From Deltaproteobacteria bacterium (GTDB lineage: Bacteria; Desulfobacterota; GWC2-55-46; DRQE01): DNA of 6,749 bases. Below the pieces are notes generated by a model. It was not told the DNA's origin. It saw only the letters and a program-made list of their open reading frames with translations, and did no database searches. Below, in pieces: positions 5,782-6,749 of the stretch (position 1 is the first letter of the stretch; each line of letters opens with the position of its first letter). Both the position numbers and the translations under genes were made by a program. Location: the NCBI GenBank assembly GCA_011371515.1, contig DRQE01000192.1, forward strand, positions 1 to 6,749. Direction: 5' to 3'.

Positions 5782-5791
5782 AAGTGTTTAC

Positions 5792-6749
5792 CTATATGGG
5801 TAGAAACCGACGCAGCCCTTCGGCTCCGCGCTTCTTTATTACCTTCATCATCTTACGCATCTCGTTGTACTGCTTTATAAGGCGGTTCACATCCTGCACG
5901 GTTGTGCCACTGCCCTTGGCAATGCGCATCCTCCTTTTGGCGTTCAGTATGGAGGGGTTCCTCCTCTCCTCCATCGTCATGGAGTTTATAATAGCCTCAA
6001 CCCTAACTATATTCCGCTCGTCCACCTTTATGCCCTTCGTTTTGGCAATATTGCTGAAACCGGGTATCATGGATAGTATGTTCTCTATGGGGCCCATCTT
6101 CTTTATGTACTGTAGATGCTCTCTGAAGTCTTCAAGGGTGAAACTGTCCTTCTTAATCTTCTTCTCAAGCTCTTTTGCCTTCTTCTCATCCATGGCCTCT
6201 TGGGCCTTCTCCACGAGGGTGAGCACATCGCCCATATCGAGGATCCTGCCAGAGAGTCTGTCAGGATGGAACACCTCAAGGGCATCGGCCTTCTCACCCA
6301 CGCCCACGAACTTTATGGGCTTGCCCGTCACCATGCGCATACTAAGGGCAGCCCCACCACGGGCATCGCCATCGAGTTTCGTAAGAATAATACCTGTAAG
6401 CCCCACAGCCTCATCAAAGCCTGATGCACTCTTTACAGCGTCCTGTCCTGTCATGGCATCGGCAACGAAGAGGACTTCCTGCGGTGAAAGCACCTCTTTC
6501 ACCCTCTTCAGCTCATCCATGAGGGCATCGTCTATGTGGAGCCTTCCTGCGGTATCGACTATTACTGTGTCATAGCCCTTAAGCCTTGCAACCCTGAGTG
6601 CCTCTTTGCATATCTCAACAGGGTCTGTGTAGCCCTCCACATCGAAACAATCTATGCCATTGGCATCGGACAGCCTCTTTAGCTGCAATACTGCGGCTGG
6701 CCTCGAAAGGTCTGCAGGCACCACATAGGGGTTTCTTCCTCTGGACTTA
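5792..6749 (-). CDS. ffh: signal recognition particle GTPase Ffh (SRP54), C-terminal 318 residues (start outside window)
   Basis: Ffh binds 4.5S RNA and signal sequences of nascent membrane proteins and delivers ribosomes to FtsY through paired GTP hydrolysis. The frame is open to the right edge, so the gene begins beyond it: about 125-130 residues, including the N domain and the P-loop, are missing. The GTG at 6724 lies inside the conserved PYVVPADLSRPAA segment and is not the start. Visible G-domain parts are DLSRPAA, VIVDTAGRLH, FVADAMTGQDA, LTKLDGDARGG and KFVGVGEK. The M domain follows, with the RNA-binding stretch INSMTMEERRNPSIL, AKRRMRIAKGSG and VQDVNRLIKQY. The C-terminus (RRFLPI) is short and lacks the long Met-rich tail of E. 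coli. It is the first visible gene of the operon. Confidence 0.98.
   Translation of the reverse strand, partial: KSRGRNPYVVPADLSRPAAVLQLKRLSDANGIDCFDVEGYTDPVEICKEALRVARLKGYDTVIVDTAGRLHIDDALMDELKRVKEVLSPQEVLFVADAMTGQDAVKSASGFDEAVGLTGIILTKLDGDARGGAALSMRMVTGKPIKFVGVGEKADALEVFHPDRLSGRILDMGDVLTLVEKAQEAMDEKKAKELEKKIKKDSFTLEDFREHLQYIKKMGPIENILSMIPGFSNIAKTKGIKVDERNIVRVEAIINSMTMEERRNPSILNAKRRMRIAKGSGTTVQDVNRLIKQYNEMRKMMKVIKKRGAEGLRRFLPI

Noticed and set aside
5784..6575. A 263-codon open frame on the plus strand opposite ffh
   Set aside because: It lies wholly antisense to strongly conserved Ffh sequence, is very rich in Ser and Phe in a way expected from reverse reading of the opposite strand, and has no recognisable domain.
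6721..6724. GTG at 6724 as the start of ffh
   Set aside because: Conserved Ffh residues (KSRGRNPY) continue in frame upstream to the window edge, and the GTG lies inside the G domain, so the gene is simply cut by the edge.

Overview
The window is one continuous run of ten head-to-tail genes, all read on the minus strand and so listed here from the right end to the left. The order is ffh (start cut off by the window edge), rpsP, a small KH-domain gene (khpA type), rimM, trmD, rplS, rnhB, yraN, a gene for a membrane-anchored TPR protein, and polA (3' part cut off by the left edge). It is a bacterial chromosomal core region. No mobile element, CRISPR array, tRNA, rRNA or supportable plus-strand gene is visible. 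The longest gap between coding regions is 52 bases, so no stretch over 300 bases lacks a gene.

Right part (about 3573-6749) is a translation and secretion block: the SRP GTPase, ribosomal proteins S16 and L19, an RNA-binding KH protein, the 30S maturation factor RimM and the tRNA m1G37 methyltransferase TrmD. The rpsP-rimM-trmD-rplS core matches the trmD operon known from many bacteria. Left part (1-3560) is a nucleic-acid maintenance block: RNase HII, a YraN-type putative nuclease, a TPR scaffold and DNA polymerase I. RNase HII and the 5' nuclease of Pol I both act on RNA-containing DNA, so these genes may have related work. The TPR protein has no obvious place in that scheme.

Junctions are tight: 33, 40, -8, 2, 52, 12, -4, 8 and 2 bases in order of transcription, which points to one polycistronic transcript with translational coupling. 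The widest gap (trmD to rplS) is AT-rich and holds a plausible sigma-70 promoter. rpsP, the KH gene and rplS have near-perfect Shine-Dalgarno sequences. rimM starts at TTG without a clear one, and trmD has a weak one that lies in a possible hairpin. A perfect 11-bp inverted repeat sits early in rimM. Together these suggest that ribosomal proteins and modification enzymes are made at different rates from the same mRNA, as is known for the E. coli trmD operon.

The organism is a bacterium. Frequent ATA and AGG/AGA codons, GTG and TTG starts, a KH gene between rpsP and rimM, and the fused translation/DNA-repair order would fit a Nitrospirota- or Desulfobacterota-like, possibly thermophilic lineage, but this is a low-confidence inference. 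I see no undescribed biological system here. The points worth a second look are the RNA structures around rimM, trmD and rplS, the TPR protein that resembles the tail of a much larger membrane enzyme, the Asp-to-Glu change at TrmD position 169, and the decayed proofreading site of Pol I.
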